In this document: positions 16,423-23,906 of the stretch, one piece after another
Layout: each line of letters opens with the position of its first letter
Position numbering within the stretch: position 1 is the stretch's first letter
Assembly: GCA_902760755.1 (NCBI GenBank)
Contig: CACWHK010000023.1
Coordinates: forward strand, 1-34,623
Length of the DNA stretch: 34,623 bases
Direction: 5' to 3'
DNA from: an uncultured Lachnospiraceae bacterium
GTDB lineage: Bacteria > Bacillota > Clostridia > Lachnospirales > Lachnospiraceae
The notes under the pieces: generated by a model
The model's database searches: none
Told to the model about the DNA's origin: nothing
What the model saw: only the letters and a program-made list of their open reading frames with translations
Translations under genes and position numbers: made by a program

Positions 16423-16653
16423 ATGGAAGGATATATGACAGTACAGGAAGTTGCAGAGAAGTGGAATCTGACCACAAGACGGATCCAGAAGATGTGTACC
16501 GACGGAACGATTCCGGGGGTTACGAAGTTCGGCAGATCCTGGGTGATCCCGGAATCCGCGGAACGCCCGAAGGACGGAAGAGTGACCACGGGGAAGTATC
16601 GGAACTGGAGAAAGAAGCATACAAAGGATCCGGATGCGGAGCCTTCGCTTTGA
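16423..16653 (+). CDS. Small helix-turn-helix (excisionase/MerR-like) DNA-binding protein under c-di-GMP control
   Basis: This is a 76-aa protein with a single HTH_17-type winged-helix domain: MTVQEVAEKWNLTTRRIQKM is helix-turn-helix 1, then GTIPGVTKFGRSWVIPE is the wing. A basic tail (RNWRKKHTK) follows. Such proteins bind DNA as small regulators or excisionase-like factors. The ATG at 16423 follows AAGAGGG; the in-frame ATG at 16390 overlaps the terminator stem and lacks a site. Transcription passes through the c-di-GMP-I riboswitch, so second-messenger level should set its expression. Its targets are unknown; the ABC exporter 160 bp downstream is one candidate. Confidence 0.8.
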   Translation: MEGYMTVQEVAEKWNLTTRRIQKMCTDGTIPGVTKFGRSWVIPESAERPKDGRVTTGKYRNWRKKHTKDPDAEPSL

Positions 16654-16718
16654 ATGTGACGAAAGTCATATCGAAAATGTATCATTTTTCACTACAAATG
16701 AAAACTGCATAAGGATAC

Positions 16719-16772
16719 AATGAGTGTGTCAGATGAAGAAGCAACGTGTCATCGGCACACTCATTTTATATG
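16719..16772 (+). terminator. Hairpin before the ABC-2 exporter operon
   Basis: AATGAGTGTG (16719-16728) pairs with CACACTCATT (16756-16765). An inner GATGA/TCATC pairing (16732-16736 with 16749-16753) extends it, and TTTATAT follows. It could end the HTH transcript or attenuate readthrough into the exporter genes. Confidence 0.5.
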
Positions 16773-16812
16773 AAAGCAATTACAGACCGTGAATGATCCG
16801 GAGGAAAAAAGC

Positions 16813-17565
16813 ATGGGAACCATTCTGAAAACCAAAGACCTGACAAAGAAGTATGACAACCGAACCGTGGTGGACAACCTGAACCTGGAGATCGAGGAGG
16901 GCGAGATCTTCGGCCTGCTGGGACCCAACGGTGCAGGGAAGAGTACCACCATGAATATGATCTGCAATATCGTGAAGCCGGATCTGGGCACTGTGGAATT
17001 CGAGGGAAAGGATTTCCGGAAGAATAGGAGAGAGCTCAGCGCGAAGCTTGGCTATATCCCCCAGCATCTGGCGATCCACGGAAACCTGAAGGCCTGGGAA
17101 AATGTGGAGCTCTTCACATCCCTTTACGGGATCAGGGGAGCGGAGCTGAAGGAGAGGATCGATGAATCCCTGGAATATGTGGGGCTCTCCGAGCGGAAAA
17201 ATGATTATGCGAAGAAGTTCTCCGGCGGTATGAAGCGGAGACTGAACATCGCCTGTGCCATAGGCCATCATCCGGACCTTCTGATCTTTGATGAGCCGAC
17301 GGTGGGGATCGATCCCCAGTCCAGAAACTTCATCCTGGATAAGATCAAGGAGTCCAACCGGAACGGTGCCACGGTCATTTACACCAGCCACTACATGGAA
17401 GAGGTGGAGGCCATCTGCACCAGGATCGCCATCATGGACAACGGTAAGATCATAGCCAGCGGAACCTCCGAGGAGCTTAAAAAACTGGTGGTAGACGACA
17501 CGGAATCCATCACACTGGAAGAGGTATTCCTGACACTGACCGGAAAGAAGCTGAGGGATGTATAA
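16813..17565 (+). CDS. ABC-2 exporter ATP-binding protein
   Basis: This is a 250-aa ATPase of the DrrA/NatA/CcmA type that drives export of a drug, peptide or lipid through the two permeases encoded next. Seen: Walker A (LLGPNGAGKSTTMNMI), Q-loop (YIPQHLAIHGNLKAWENV), signature FSGGMKRRLNIACA, Walker B (LLIFDEPTVGID) and H-loop (VIYTSHYMEEVEAIC). Start at 16813 after CCGGAGG; the GTG at 16789 would include the ribosome site in the coding region. The stop abuts the next ATG, and the gene heads a five-gene operon with a two-component system. Substrate is not identifiable. Confidence 0.93.
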   Translation: MGTILKTKDLTKKYDNRTVVDNLNLEIEEGEIFGLLGPNGAGKSTTMNMICNIVKPDLGTVEFEGKDFRKNRRELSAKLGYIPQHLAIHGNLKAWENVELFTSLYGIRGAELKERIDESLEYVGLSERKNDYAKKFSGGMKRRLNIACAIGHHPDLLIFDEPTVGIDPQSRNFILDKIKESNRNGATVIYTSHYMEEVEAICTRIAIMDNGKIIASGTSEELKKLVVDDTESITLEEVFLTLTGKKLRDV

Positions 17566-18630
17566 ATGATTCGATATCTGATTAAAAACAATTTCAAGAT
17601 CATGTTCCGCAGTCCGGTGAATATCCTGCTGTACATGCTTTGCCCGGTTCTGATGGGAGCCATCCTGATCAGCGCCTTCTCCTCGCTGCTGGCCAGCTAT
17701 GAAGCGCCGGAAGCCTTCGATGTAGGCTACCGGGTAGAGGCTAAGAGCAGCTACGGCGCAGCGGCCGAAGCCCTGGAACAGATGGGAAAGGAATCGGATG
17801 TTACCTTTATCCTGTATGAATCGGGGGATCCCGAGGAGCTGATGAAGTCCCACGGCCTCAGTGCCTTCGTGGAGTTCACCGAAGAGGGATATAAGATCTA
17901 CGAATCCAAGGATGCAAAGACGGAGGGCGCGAAGCTGGAGTATATGATCTCTGCGGTTTTCAACCGAGGACAGAGCGGAGATGTTTCGGACATTTCCGTC
18001 CCGGTGGAGACCAGAGAGGTTGCTCCGGCCGTCAATTCCACGGACTATTACGGGATCGTATTCGTGATCTACTTCGGATGGTGCGCCATCGTCTGTGCGG
18101 CCGGCCTGTTCTCGCAGGAGAAGAAGCACAGGATCCTGGAACGGCTTCAGGTCTCGAACCTGTCACCGCTTCAGACCTATCTTGGCAGAGTGATCCCTCT
18201 CATTACGGTGGTGGTGACCGGGATCGGAGTTGCAGTCATCCTCTCAGCGGTGCTTCTGGGAGTTCACTGGGGAAATGTGGCACTGTCCGCACTTCTGATC
18301 CTTCTCTCGGTGGTTGCAGCCTCCACCTTTGAAATGATGATCTACGAGATCACCCGAAGCATGATCGCCACGATCATTCTTTCCTTCACCATCGTCTGGA
18401 TCATGGGATATATCGGCGGTACATTTGAAACCTATCTCTTCTCTGCATGGCCGGAGAAGGTGAAGCTGATCTCTCCGCTGTATCATACCAACCGGGCACT
18501 GGTAGAGCTTTCCTCCATGGGAAAGAGTGACTATGTGGTAAGCTGTATCATTTATATGATAGCCATCACCCTGGTATCCTCCATGATCGCGGTTCTGGCA
18601 GGAACCATTCGGAGAAAGGACAGAGCATGA
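17566..18630 (+). CDS. ABC-2-type exporter permease 1
   Basis: This is a 354-aa membrane protein with the ABC-2/YhgE-like layout. TM1 is at about 20-42, a large extracytoplasmic segment of roughly 140 aa follows, then five hydrophobic segments from YYGIVFVIYFGWCAIVCAAGLF to the C-terminus. The cytoplasmic coupling sequence EKKHRILERLQVSNLSPLQTYLGR is typical of ABC-2 permeases. It begins directly at the stop of the ATPase gene and overlaps the next permease by ATGA, so it probably forms a heterodimer with that protein. Confidence 0.9.
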   Translation: MIRYLIKNNFKIMFRSPVNILLYMLCPVLMGAILISAFSSLLASYEAPEAFDVGYRVEAKSSYGAAAEALEQMGKESDVTFILYESGDPEELMKSHGLSAFVEFTEEGYKIYESKDAKTEGAKLEYMISAVFNRGQSGDVSDISVPVETREVAPAVNSTDYYGIVFVIYFGWCAIVCAAGLFSQEKKHRILERLQVSNLSPLQTYLGRVIPLITVVVTGIGVAVILSAVLLGVHWGNVALSALLILLSVVAASTFEMMIYEITRSMIATIILSFTIVWIMGYIGGTFETYLFSAWPEKVKLISPLYHTNRALVELSSMGKSDYVVSCIIYMIAITLVSSMIAVLAGTIRRKDRA

Positions 18631-19883
18631 AGACCATTATCAATTCCACAATCAAATTACTGTTCCGGAGTCCAGGGTTCTGGTTCTTCCTGCTCTTTGC
18701 CCCCATTGTCTCCACGCTGATCCTGAAGACGGAGCAGACGAATCTGTCCGCCTACGAGATCTCCGGCGCAGAGGGAGCCTCCGCCATCGTTGAGGTGGAG
18801 AAGGAGGACGAGAAGGTTGCTTATTACGGCGGAAAGGGACGTTACGTCATCAAGGTGTACGACGCTTCCGGAAGTGACCTGTCGGAGTATACACTGAAGA
18901 AGCTGACGGAGAGCGGAGCCTTCCTGATCTGCAGAGTGAAGGTTTCTCCCATGACCGGGGATGCATTGAATTCCCGTATCGATTCCGATATCGAAAGTGA
19001 CCGGATGGGTGCGGCCATGTATCTTGGCGAGGACTTCGATGCCGAGGCAGTTACCGGCAGTGTAAAGAACGGGATGCGGGTCTTCATCCTGTCCGAGGAT
19101 TCCAGAAAAGAATTGTTTGAAAATGAGTTAAAGATGATCCTGGGCCAGATCCGGAACGCAGCCGGAGTGGCAGGGGAAGGAGATGTGGGTAAGGTCCTCG
19201 GAGAGATGAGCCAGAGCCTTCCCGTAAAGACGGTGGAGACCATCGCGGGAAAGAACTCCCCGGTGCTTACAAATGAGCAGGTGGATAAAAGGACGATGAT
19301 GGGCTACGCCTTCGCCATCCTGACCCTGGGCTTTGTATTCGGCGGAGTCTTTGTGGCACAGACGGTGATCAATGAGCAAAAGGACATGGTCCTGACCCGG
19401 ATCCGGCTGACGAAGCTCAGTGAGGCAAAGTACTTTGCAGCAAAGCTTCTCTCCGGCGGGATCGTATCCCTGCTTCTTACCTTCGTGATGGGAATCTGCA
19501 CCTTCATGATCCCCGAGGAGCGGCTGGCAGTGGAGCGCCCCATTTTCCTTCTGATGGTGTTCTGCCTGGGACTGATCTTCTCATCCCTCAGCCTTCTGAT
19601 GGGAATCCTCCTCGGAAATGTGATGAGTGCGAATATCGCCGCATTTACCGTATGGAGCCTTTCCTCCATGCTGGCAGGGCTTTACTTCCCGCTGGATGAT
19701 ACCACGGAGACCGTGAAGATGATCTCGCACATCATGCCGCAGAAATGGTTCCTGAATATCACGGAATTGCTGATGACAGGAGACAGCAAAGGCTATATAA
19801 TGTTAGTATGTGTAACAGCAGCCTATCTGGTTGTTGTCTTAAGTCTCGGAAGCGTGGGGATCAAGTTCAAAAATCATGAGTGA
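18627..19883 (+). CDS. ABC-2-type exporter permease 2
   Basis: This is a 418-aa partner permease with the same topology as its neighbour. TM1 (FWFFLLFAPIVSTLIL) is near the N-terminus and a long extracytoplasmic region runs to about residue 220. Then come TMs starting at MMGYAFAILTLGFVFGGVFVA, with the coupling segment VLTRIRLTKLSEAKYFAAKLL between them. The start overlaps the upstream stop (ATGA), and its own stop overlaps the histidine kinase start by eight bases. Transporter and sensor are therefore made together, as in self-regulated exporter modules. Confidence 0.9.
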   Translation: MKTIINSTIKLLFRSPGFWFFLLFAPIVSTLILKTEQTNLSAYEISGAEGASAIVEVEKEDEKVAYYGGKGRYVIKVYDASGSDLSEYTLKKLTESGAFLICRVKVSPMTGDALNSRIDSDIESDRMGAAMYLGEDFDAEAVTGSVKNGMRVFILSEDSRKELFENELKMILGQIRNAAGVAGEGDVGKVLGEMSQSLPVKTVETIAGKNSPVLTNEQVDKRTMMGYAFAILTLGFVFGGVFVAQTVINEQKDMVLTRIRLTKLSEAKYFAAKLLSGGIVSLLLTFVMGICTFMIPEERLAVERPIFLLMVFCLGLIFSSLSLLMGILLGNVMSANIAAFTVWSLSSMLAGLYFPLDDTTETVKMISHIMPQKWFLNITELLMTGDSKGYIMLVCVTAAYLVVVLSLGSVGIKFKNHE

Positions 19884-21042
19884 ACGGGTGCGAAACAGTT
19901 ATTTCATATTCGTCCGGCTGGCGCTCCTTCTTGTGCTCAGCCTGTGCGGAGTCATGAATGCATTAAATGAGTCAGGGGTATCCCTTCGGATACTCCTGCT
20001 TGTTTCGTTTTATATCGGACTCATGGCAGCGAAGGAGCTCTTCGAACTTCCCGTACGCCGGATCCTTACGGCGCTGGGAGCACTGGTGTGTATCCTTCTT
20101 ATATATTTTGAGGGTATGTCCTTCCTGCTTCCGGCATTTTTTACGGTATATGAATTCCTTTCCCTGTTTCCGGAGCTGGATTTCAGATGGTATTTCGTCC
20201 CCCTGCTTGGGGCCCTGGTGGAGTCCCCCTACGGGTTTGCCGTGCAGGTTACGGTGGCGGTCATGCTGGCAGCGCTGTACGTGCAGCATAACTACGTGGT
20301 GGAGGGATATCGAAAGCAGATGCAGGAGGATGTTCTTACGGAGCAGAGCCTGAAGAAGGACATACGGGAGCGGGAGATTGCTACCAAGGCGGAGCTGAAG
20401 CGAAGTGCCCTGCTAGCGGAGAATCAGATTCTGGAGGAGCGGGCAGCCCTGTCCCAGACACTGCATGACAAGCTGGGGCATAACATCAACGGCTCCATCT
20501 ACCAGCTGGAGGCAGTGAAGATCCTGATGGAGAAGGATCCGGAGAAGTCCGGTCAGATGGTACAGGCCGTGATCGATCAGCTCCGGACCGGAATGGATGA
20601 GATCCGCGCCATCCTTCGGAAGGAACGACCGGAGAAGAAGGATCTGGCTCTCCTGCAGATGTATAAGCTCTGTGAGGATTGTAACAACAAGGGCGTGGAA
20701 ACGGAGTTTGAAAAGGAAGGGGATATCACCCAGATCCCGGATGATCTGTGGGAGGTGATCCTGGACAACGCCTACGAGGCGGTTTCCAATGCCATGAAAT
20801 ATGCCAGATGCACAAGGATCGATATCCGTATCGTGGTGATGAACCGGCTGGTTCGCTGCAGCATTTCCGACAACGGAATCGGGTGCAGGGAAGTGAAGGA
20901 CGGTATGGGAATCTCCGGTATGCGGCAGAGAGTCCGGGTTGCGGGAGGTACCATAGATTTTGAATCTGAGGCGGGCTTCAGGGTGAGCATGCTGCTGCCG
21001 ATATCCCAGGATTCTTCGTCGCCCGGCGGCTCCTCAGAATGA
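19876..21042 (+). CDS. DesK/LiaS-type sensor histidine kinase
   Basis: This is a 388-aa membrane kinase. Seen: several hydrophobic segments in residues 10-140 with almost no extracellular domain, suggesting intramembrane sensing. Next is a coiled coil, then the HisKA_3 dimerisation domain with phosphoacceptor H197 in LSQTLHDKLGHNI. A HATPase domain follows, with LDNAYEAVSNAMKYA (N-box), SDNGIGCREVKDGMGISGM (G-boxes) and a C-terminal lid. It overlaps the permease gene and is followed by its NarL-type partner. The exporter ABC genes in the same operon are the probable target, with lipid or drug stress the probable cue by analogy with DesK and LiaS. Confidence 0.92.
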   Translation: MSERVRNSYFIFVRLALLLVLSLCGVMNALNESGVSLRILLLVSFYIGLMAAKELFELPVRRILTALGALVCILLIYFEGMSFLLPAFFTVYEFLSLFPELDFRWYFVPLLGALVESPYGFAVQVTVAVMLAALYVQHNYVVEGYRKQMQEDVLTEQSLKKDIREREIATKAELKRSALLAENQILEERAALSQTLHDKLGHNINGSIYQLEAVKILMEKDPEKSGQMVQAVIDQLRTGMDEIRAILRKERPEKKDLALLQMYKLCEDCNNKGVETEFEKEGDITQIPDDLWEVILDNAYEAVSNAMKYARCTRIDIRIVVMNRLVRCSISDNGIGCREVKDGMGISGMRQRVRVAGGTIDFESEAGFRVSMLLPISQDSSSPGGSSE

Positions 21043-21065
21043 AATGAGTTTGGAAAGGAACGTAT

Positions 21066-21713
21066 ATGGACAAGATAAAGGTGATCATAGCAGACGACAG
21101 TGATTTCGTCCGGGACGGTATGAAGATCATCCTGGATGTGGATGATGCTTTCGATGTGCTCGGCTGTGCCGCAAATGGAAAGGAAGCCATCGAGATCGCG
21201 GAGCGGACGAAACCGGATGTCTTTCTGATGGATATCCAGATGCCGGTGATGGACGGGATCGAAGCCACGAAGTATATCGTGGAGCATGATCTGGGGAAGG
21301 TACTGATCCTTACCACATTTGATGATGACGAGCTGGTGCGTCAGGCCCTGGGCAGCGGGGCGAAGGGGTATCTCATCAAGAATCATACCCCGGAGCACCT
21401 AAAGCAGATGATCCGCTCCGTCTATATCGGAACCGGTGTCATGGAAGAGGGGATCCTGGAGTCTCTGGCCGGAAAGGCAGGGAGTGCGGATACCCTCACC
21501 TCCGCGGGGAGCGGCTTCAATCCCGAGGGCTACTCGGAGCGGGAGCTGGATATCGTCCGCGCCGTGGCAGAGGGGCTCTCCAACCGGGAGATTGCAGCAA
21601 AGCTCTTTATTTCGGAAGGAACCGTTAAAAACTATATCACCAATATCCTATCGAAGGAGAATCTGTCCCACCGGACGGCACTGGCTGTCTATTATCTGAC
21701 GGGAAAGAAGTAG
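21066..21713 (+). CDS. NarL/LuxR-type response regulator
   Basis: This 215-aa regulator has an N-terminal receiver (acidic pocket D10-D11, phosphoacceptor D56 in VFLMDIQMPVMDG, switch Thr in ILTTFDD, Lys in GYLIKN). The C-terminal LuxR-type HTH is YSERELDIVRAVAEGLSNRE through SEGTVKNYI. It should be phosphorylated by the kinase encoded 23 bp upstream and probably controls the exporter operon itself. The ATG follows GGAAAGGAACGT. The gene ends seven bases before a long palindrome that separates it from a convergent gene. Confidence 0.94.
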   Translation: MDKIKVIIADDSDFVRDGMKIILDVDDAFDVLGCAANGKEAIEIAERTKPDVFLMDIQMPVMDGIEATKYIVEHDLGKVLILTTFDDDELVRQALGSGAKGYLIKNHTPEHLKQMIRSVYIGTGVMEEGILESLAGKAGSADTLTSAGSGFNPEGYSERELDIVRAVAEGLSNREIAAKLFISEGTVKNYITNILSKENLSHRTALAVYYLTGKK

Positions 21714-21719
21714 ATCCGA

Positions 21720-21781
21720 AGAGACAGGGGACGGTTCTGTGTCTCCCTCAAAAGGGAGACACAGAACCGTCCCCTGTCTCT
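21720..21781. repeat. Perfect 29-bp inverted repeat between convergent genes
   Basis: Left arm 21720-21748 and right arm 21753-21781 are perfectly complementary around CAAA. The arms contain GACAGGGGACGGTTCTGTG, a motif I associate with dispersed repeats in Clostridia. It fills nearly all of the 72-bp gap between the response regulator (+) and the oxoamine synthase (-). It probably acts as a bidirectional terminator, and may be a REP/MITE-like mobile repeat that landed there. Confidence 0.9.
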
Positions 21782-21785
21782 CACG

Positions 21786-22979
21786 TTAGTCTCCGATATG
21801 ATGCTCCTTCAGCACCTCTGCGATGATGCCGACGGCTTCCTCGATCAGTGCCTCGGTATGGGATGCCATCAGGCTGGTGCGCAGCAGGCACTCGCCCGGT
21901 GCAACCGCCGGCGGAAGCGTGGGGTTCACGTATACGCCGCGTTCATAAAGATCCTTGGCTACCACCAGGGTCGGTGTCAGCTCGTAGGTATAGATCGGAA
22001 TGATGGGGATCCGCTCCCCGTTGGTCTCTCTGGTCCGGATACCGGCTTCCTTCAGCTTCTGCCGCATGAACAGGGCTCTTGCCTGCAGGGTTTCCGGCAG
22101 CTCCGGATGGTTCCGGAGGATATTCAGCGCTGCCAGAGCCGAAGCGCAGCTGGCAGGTGTGATGGATGCGGAGAAGATAAAGGGCCGTGAGCAGTGCTTT
22201 ACGTAGTCGATGACCCGCGCGGAGGTTGCCATATAACCGCCCAGGGATGCAAGGGACTTGGAGAAGGTACCCATGTAGATATCCACCTCATTCTCCAGCC
22301 CGTAATAGCTGGCAGTACCGCGACCGCCCTTACCGATCACGCCGAGTCCGTGTGCATCATCCACCATGACCCGGGCGCCGTACTTTCTGGCCAGACGGCA
22401 GATCTCCGGCAGGTTTGCGATATCGCCTCCCATGGAGAAGACACCGTCTGTTACGATGAGACACCCTGCGGTTTCCGGAACCGTTGTCAGCTTCTGCTCC
22501 AGATCCGCCATATCGTTGTGGCGGAAGCGTACCATTTTACCGAAGGACAGGCGGCATGCGTCATAAAGACTGGCATGGTTTTCCCGGTCCATAACAATAT
22601 AATCACCGTGATTTACAAGTGCACTGATGATACCCAGATTCGACTGATAGCCGGTGGAGAAGCACATAACGGCTTCCTTCCCCAGAAACTCAGCCAGCTC
22701 CTTCTCCAGCTGGAGATGCAGGTTCAGCGTTCCGTTCAGGAAACGGGAGCCGGAGCAGCCGGAGCCGTACTCCTCCAGCGCGCGAAGCCCTGCCTCGATC
22801 ACCTCAGGGTTTGTGGTGAGTCCCAGATAGTTGTTGGAACCGAGCATGATGCGTCGCTTTCCTTCCATCTGAACCTCTGTGTCCTGTCTGGACTCAAGTG
22901 CATGAAAATACGGGTAAATGCCCACCTCCCTGGCTTCGTCGGCCTGAGACCGTTCGAAGCATTTGGCAAAAATATCCAT
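21786..22979 (-). CDS. Alpha-oxoamine synthase, serine palmitoyltransferase-like (PLP)
   Basis: This 397-aa PLP enzyme belongs to the family that condenses an amino acid with an acyl-CoA/ACP thioester (KBL, BioF, HemA, Spt). Seen: a substrate loop GSNNYLGLTTNPEV, GSGCSGSRFLNGTL, HASLYDACRLS, DGVFSMGGDIANLPEI, DDAHGLGVIGKGGRG and the PLP lysine in MGTFSKSLASLGGY. 'TFSKSLAS' matches serine palmitoyltransferase and its Bacteroidetes relatives, whereas glycine C-acetyltransferase has TLGKALGG. The N-terminal YPYFHALESRQDTEV also fits the Spt-like group. The start at 22979 has GGAGG six bases ahead. The gene stands alone, so whether it makes a 3-keto-sphingoid base, aminoacetone or another alpha-aminoketone is unproven. 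Confidence 0.8.
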   Translation of the reverse strand: MDIFAKCFERSQADEAREVGIYPYFHALESRQDTEVQMEGKRRIMLGSNNYLGLTTNPEVIEAGLRALEEYGSGCSGSRFLNGTLNLHLQLEKELAEFLGKEAVMCFSTGYQSNLGIISALVNHGDYIVMDRENHASLYDACRLSFGKMVRFRHNDMADLEQKLTTVPETAGCLIVTDGVFSMGGDIANLPEICRLARKYGARVMVDDAHGLGVIGKGGRGTASYYGLENEVDIYMGTFSKSLASLGGYMATSARVIDYVKHCSRPFIFSASITPASCASALAALNILRNHPELPETLQARALFMRQKLKEAGIRTRETNGERIPIIPIYTYELTPTLVVAKDLYERGVYVNPTLPPAVAPGECLLRTSLMASHTEALIEEAVGIIAEVLKEHHIGD

Positions 22980-23022
22980 TTTAAACCTCCACATTGACTG
23001 CAAAAACAGTTAGCCCTGAAAA

Positions 23023-23031
23023 ATTGTATCA
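23023..23031 (-). promoter_or_regulatory. Extended -10 promoter for the oxoamine synthase gene
   Basis: On the minus strand TGATACAAT (23031-23023) gives an extended -10 element about 44 bases before the start codon. No good -35 is visible. Confidence 0.5.
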
Positions 23032-23178
23032 TAATTCCCGCATTTAGAAAACTAAGAATTATTAATCTAATTTTAATCTTCGTAAAAAGATTTATTCATC
23101 TTGCTTTGGTAGTATATCAGTCGAAGGGAAGCGATACGGGCTATCGCGAGAGGATGTTTCGCAGAGGAGGAGAAGATC

Positions 23179-23781
23179 ATGAGTGAATTCGAGAAGGCTG
23201 AATTATTAAGAGAGCGTGCAAATGTCAGCTTTGAGGAAGCAAGAGAAGCCCTTCGGGCATGCAATGGCAAGCTGGTGGAGGCACTGGAATATATCGAGAG
23301 CAAGAAGGCAGGGAAGGCCGCAGAGCGTGTAGAGACAACCTATACAAGAGAGACCGTAAGCTACACAAGCCGTCCGGGGTATACGCACTCGGAAGAGTAT
23401 GACAGAGTCTATAATGAAACCATCCGTAAGAATACAAGCTCCGGCAGCGGCTTCTGGGATTTCCTCCGGTCCGCGATCCGTAAGAGTGTTGAAACCGAGA
23501 TCGTGGTTTCCAAGGACGGGATCGAGAAGTTCCGTACTCCGGTGATCGTACTCATTATCCTTTTCTGCATCTTCCACGCAGCACTGCTGATCGCCATGGG
23601 CGTGTCCCTCTTCTTCGGTGTAACCTACAATGTGGTGGGTAAGGGAGATCTTTCCGGCGTGAACCGCACCCTGAACGAGGTAAGCAGCAGCGCATCCCGC
23701 TGGTGGGAGAACAGCCACATCAGCAACGAAGCAAAGGATCTTTGCAGAAAGTATGATGCGATGGATGAAATCAACAGATAA
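23179..23781 (+). CDS. UBA-like / DUF4342-type membrane protein
   Basis: This is a 200-aa protein of unknown function. Seen: an N-terminal three-helix UBA/TS-N-like domain (VSFEEAREALRACNGKLVEALEYI, where the middle matches the GxxxxALxxI pattern), a Thr/Tyr/Ser-rich linker (about 50-85), and a DUF4342-like segment (FWDFLRSAIRKSVETEIVVS). One transmembrane helix (VIVLIILFCIFHAALLIAMGVSLFF) and a C-terminal soluble tail follow. UBA-like domains in EF-Ts bind partner proteins, so a protein-interaction role at the membrane is possible. AGAGGAGGAGAAG gives a strong site before 23179. It is transcribed away from the oxoamine synthase and is monocistronic. Confidence 0.7.
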   Translation: MSEFEKAELLRERANVSFEEAREALRACNGKLVEALEYIESKKAGKAAERVETTYTRETVSYTSRPGYTHSEEYDRVYNETIRKNTSSGSGFWDFLRSAIRKSVETEIVVSKDGIEKFRTPVIVLIILFCIFHAALLIAMGVSLFFGVTYNVVGKGDLSGVNRTLNEVSSSASRWWENSHISNEAKDLCRKYDAMDEINR

Positions 23782-23813
23782 GAATTAATTAAGAATTACA
23801 CAAGAGACAGGTT

Positions 23814-23871
23814 AAGACTTCCCGCTTTGTTTGCGATATAGTAAGATCAGCAAACAAAGCAGGGAAGTCTT
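23814..23871. terminator. Long hairpin terminator before the FtsX-type ABC operon
   Basis: Arms 23814-23834 and 23850-23871 pair over 21 positions with one bulged A, around a 15-nt loop. Only a short T-run (TCTTTCGTT) follows. It ends the DUF4342-like gene and may also attenuate the ABC genes, whose ribosome site lies about 20 bases further on. Confidence 0.65.
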
Positions 23872-23906
23872 TCGTTATGGGAGGACGGTAAGGAAGGAGC
23901 TAAGTT

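Noticed and set aside
21786-22979. Glycine C-acetyltransferase (kbl)
   Set aside because: The PLP-lysine region is TFSKSLASLGG, not TLGKALGG, and no threonine dehydrogenase is adjacent. Not fully excluded.
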